Source: Ga0074130 sp035492055
GTDB lineage: Bacteria > Pseudomonadota > Gammaproteobacteria > Burkholderiales > Rhodocyclaceae
Reading direction: 5' to 3'
Assembly (NCBI GenBank): GCA_035492055.1
Contig: DATJJR010000022.1
Location: 1 to 6,983 of the forward strand
Length of the DNA: 6,983 nucleotides
Of this stretch, positions 5,961 through 6,983 are shown one piece after another. Below the pieces are notes generated by a model. It was not told the DNA's origin, did no database searches, and was given only the letters and a program-made list of their open reading frames with translations. The first letter of the stretch is position 1. Each line of letters opens with the position of its first letter. The position numbers and the translations under genes were made by a program.

Positions 5961-6983
5961 ATGGTCTCCGGTGCGGAAACGCCCAACAGATCGAGGCCGC
6001 TGCGCAATACCGTGCGCGTGGCCGCTGCCAGGGCGAGGCGTGCATGCTTGAGGTTTTCGTCATCCACCAGCATGCGTTCGGCGTTGTACCACCCGTGGAA
6101 ATCGGCGGCAAGGTCTTTCAGATAAACCGCAATCTGGTGTGGTGCATATTCCGCAGCGGCAGTCGCCACAGCTTCCGGCCAAGCCTGCAGGCGGGCACAC
6201 AACGCCAGCTCCTTGTCGCCGGATAATGCCTCAAGCGATTGCGCCGCAAGCGTGTCGACAGCTCCGCCCCATTGCAACAAAACGGAACAAATTCGCGCGT
6301 GGGCGTACTGAATGTAATACACCGGATTTTCGGTGCTCTGCGACTTGGCAAGGTCGATGTCGAACACCAGTTGCGAATCGGGGCTGCGCGCAACGAGGAA
6401 ATAGCGCGTTGCATCGCGACCGACCTCGTCGATCAGATCGCGCAGGGTCACATAACTGCCGGCGCGCTTGGATATCTTCACTTCCTCGCCATTCTTCATG
6501 ACCATGACCATCTGGTGCAGCACGTATTCCGGCCAGCCTTGCGGAATACCGGTGTTCAAGGCTTGCAGCCCCGCGCGTACACGTGTAATCGTGCTGTGGT
6601 GGTCGGCCCCCTGTTCATTGATGGCCTTGACGTAACCGCGATTCCATTTGTCGAGGTGATAGGCGACATCAGGCAGAAAATACGTGTAGCCGCCATCGGC
6701 CTTCTGCATGACGCGATCCTTGTCATCGCCGAAGTCAGTCGTACGCAACCATACGGCGCCGTCCTGCTCGTACGTAAAGCCGTTGGCCTTGAGCTTTTCG
6801 ACCACGGCCGCGACTTTGCCCTCGGTATAGAGCGCTGATTCGAGCGAAAACACGTCGAAGCTCACGCCGAAGGCCTGCAGATCGGCATCTTGCTCGCGGC
6901 GCAACCAGGCCACGGCGAATTCGCGAATGGATTCGGCATTATCGGGGTCGCCGCTGGCGGTCACGCTGGCGCGATCATCGGCG
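5957..6983 (-). CDS. argS: Arginyl-tRNA synthetase, C-terminal part (5' end outside window)
   Basis: The frame is open to the right edge and gives the last 341 residues of a class Ia aminoacyl-tRNA synthetase of about 550-590 residues, which charges tRNA-Arg with arginine in the cytoplasm. Visible are the catalytic-domain stretch TYFLPDVAYHLDKWNRGY, GADHHSTITRVRAGLQAL, and the KMSKS-type signature as KISKRAG (in NGEEVKISKRAGSYVTLRDLIDEVG), followed by RYFLVARSPDSQLVFDIDLA. The C-terminal DALR anticodon-binding domain follows from VYYIQYAHARICSVL to the end LGVSAPETM. The HIGH motif lies outside the window. The ATG at 6964 on this strand reads GTG/Val in a continuous coding frame and is not the real start. 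The gene heads the SPOR-dsbA-SDR group, overlapping the SPOR start. Confidence 0.96.
   Translation of the reverse strand, partial: ADDRASVTASGDPDNAESIREFAVAWLRREQDADLQAFGVSFDVFSLESALYTEGKVAAVVEKLKANGFTYEQDGAVWLRTTDFGDDKDRVMQKADGGYTYFLPDVAYHLDKWNRGYVKAINEQGADHHSTITRVRAGLQALNTGIPQGWPEYVLHQMVMVMKNGEEVKISKRAGSYVTLRDLIDEVGRDATRYFLVARSPDSQLVFDIDLAKSQSTENPVYYIQYAHARICSVLLQWGGAVDTLAAQSLEALSGDKELALCARLQAWPEAVATAAAEYAPHQIAVYLKDLAADFHGWYNAERMLVDDENLKHARLALAAATRTVLRSGLDLLGVSAPETM

Noticed and set aside
5262..6125. A 287-codon + strand frame opposite the SPOR gene and the argS end.
   Set aside because: It is antisense to two recognised genes, and the translation has no domain or conserved motif.
1..6983. 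A mobile element, CRISPR array, toxin-antitoxin pair or new defence system.
   Set aside because: No transposase, integrase, repeat array, long terminal repeats or unexplained gene cluster is visible. All sizable coding regions belong to known housekeeping or metabolic families.

Overview
The window looks like an ordinary chromosomal segment of a betaproteobacterium, probably Burkholderiales and possibly Oxalobacteraceae. This placement is an inference from protein flavour, moderately high GC and the argS / SPOR-protein / dsbA / short-chain dehydrogenase order; it was not tested by a search. No phage, transposon, CRISPR, tRNA or rRNA signal is visible. Almost every base is accounted for by eight protein genes and short regulatory intervals.

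Left part, + strand (1-1606). The 3' end of an oxalate/formate-type MFS transporter runs off the left edge and is followed by an intrinsic terminator. Next is a two-gene unit: a fumarylacetoacetate-hydrolase (FAH) fold protein with a strong Shine-Dalgarno, and, 9 bp later, thiS, the small sulfur-carrier protein for the thiamin thiazole ring. No thiG or other thiazole gene follows.

Middle (1573-3780). Two perfect, back-to-back hairpins with A/T flanks separate the converging thiS (+) and thiC (-). thiC encodes the radical-SAM enzyme that makes the thiamin pyrimidine, so both branches of thiamin synthesis are represented here on opposite strands. I find no recognisable TPP riboswitch in the roughly 180-bp leader of thiC, which is unexpected for this gene.

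Right part, - strand (3780-6983). argS (3' part, running off the right edge), a membrane-anchored SPOR-domain protein overlapping the argS stop, dsbA, and an SDR-family oxidoreductase lie head to tail with short gaps and read like one operon. It combines translation, septal peptidoglycan binding, periplasmic disulfide formation and an oxidoreductase of unknown substrate. A 10-bp hairpin lies just ahead of the SDR start, which has no visible Shine-Dalgarno.

I did not find a convincing new biological system. The points most worth a second look are the isolated FAH-thiS pair, the altered active-site motif in the FAH protein, the missing TPP riboswitch before thiC, and the hairpin at the SDR start.
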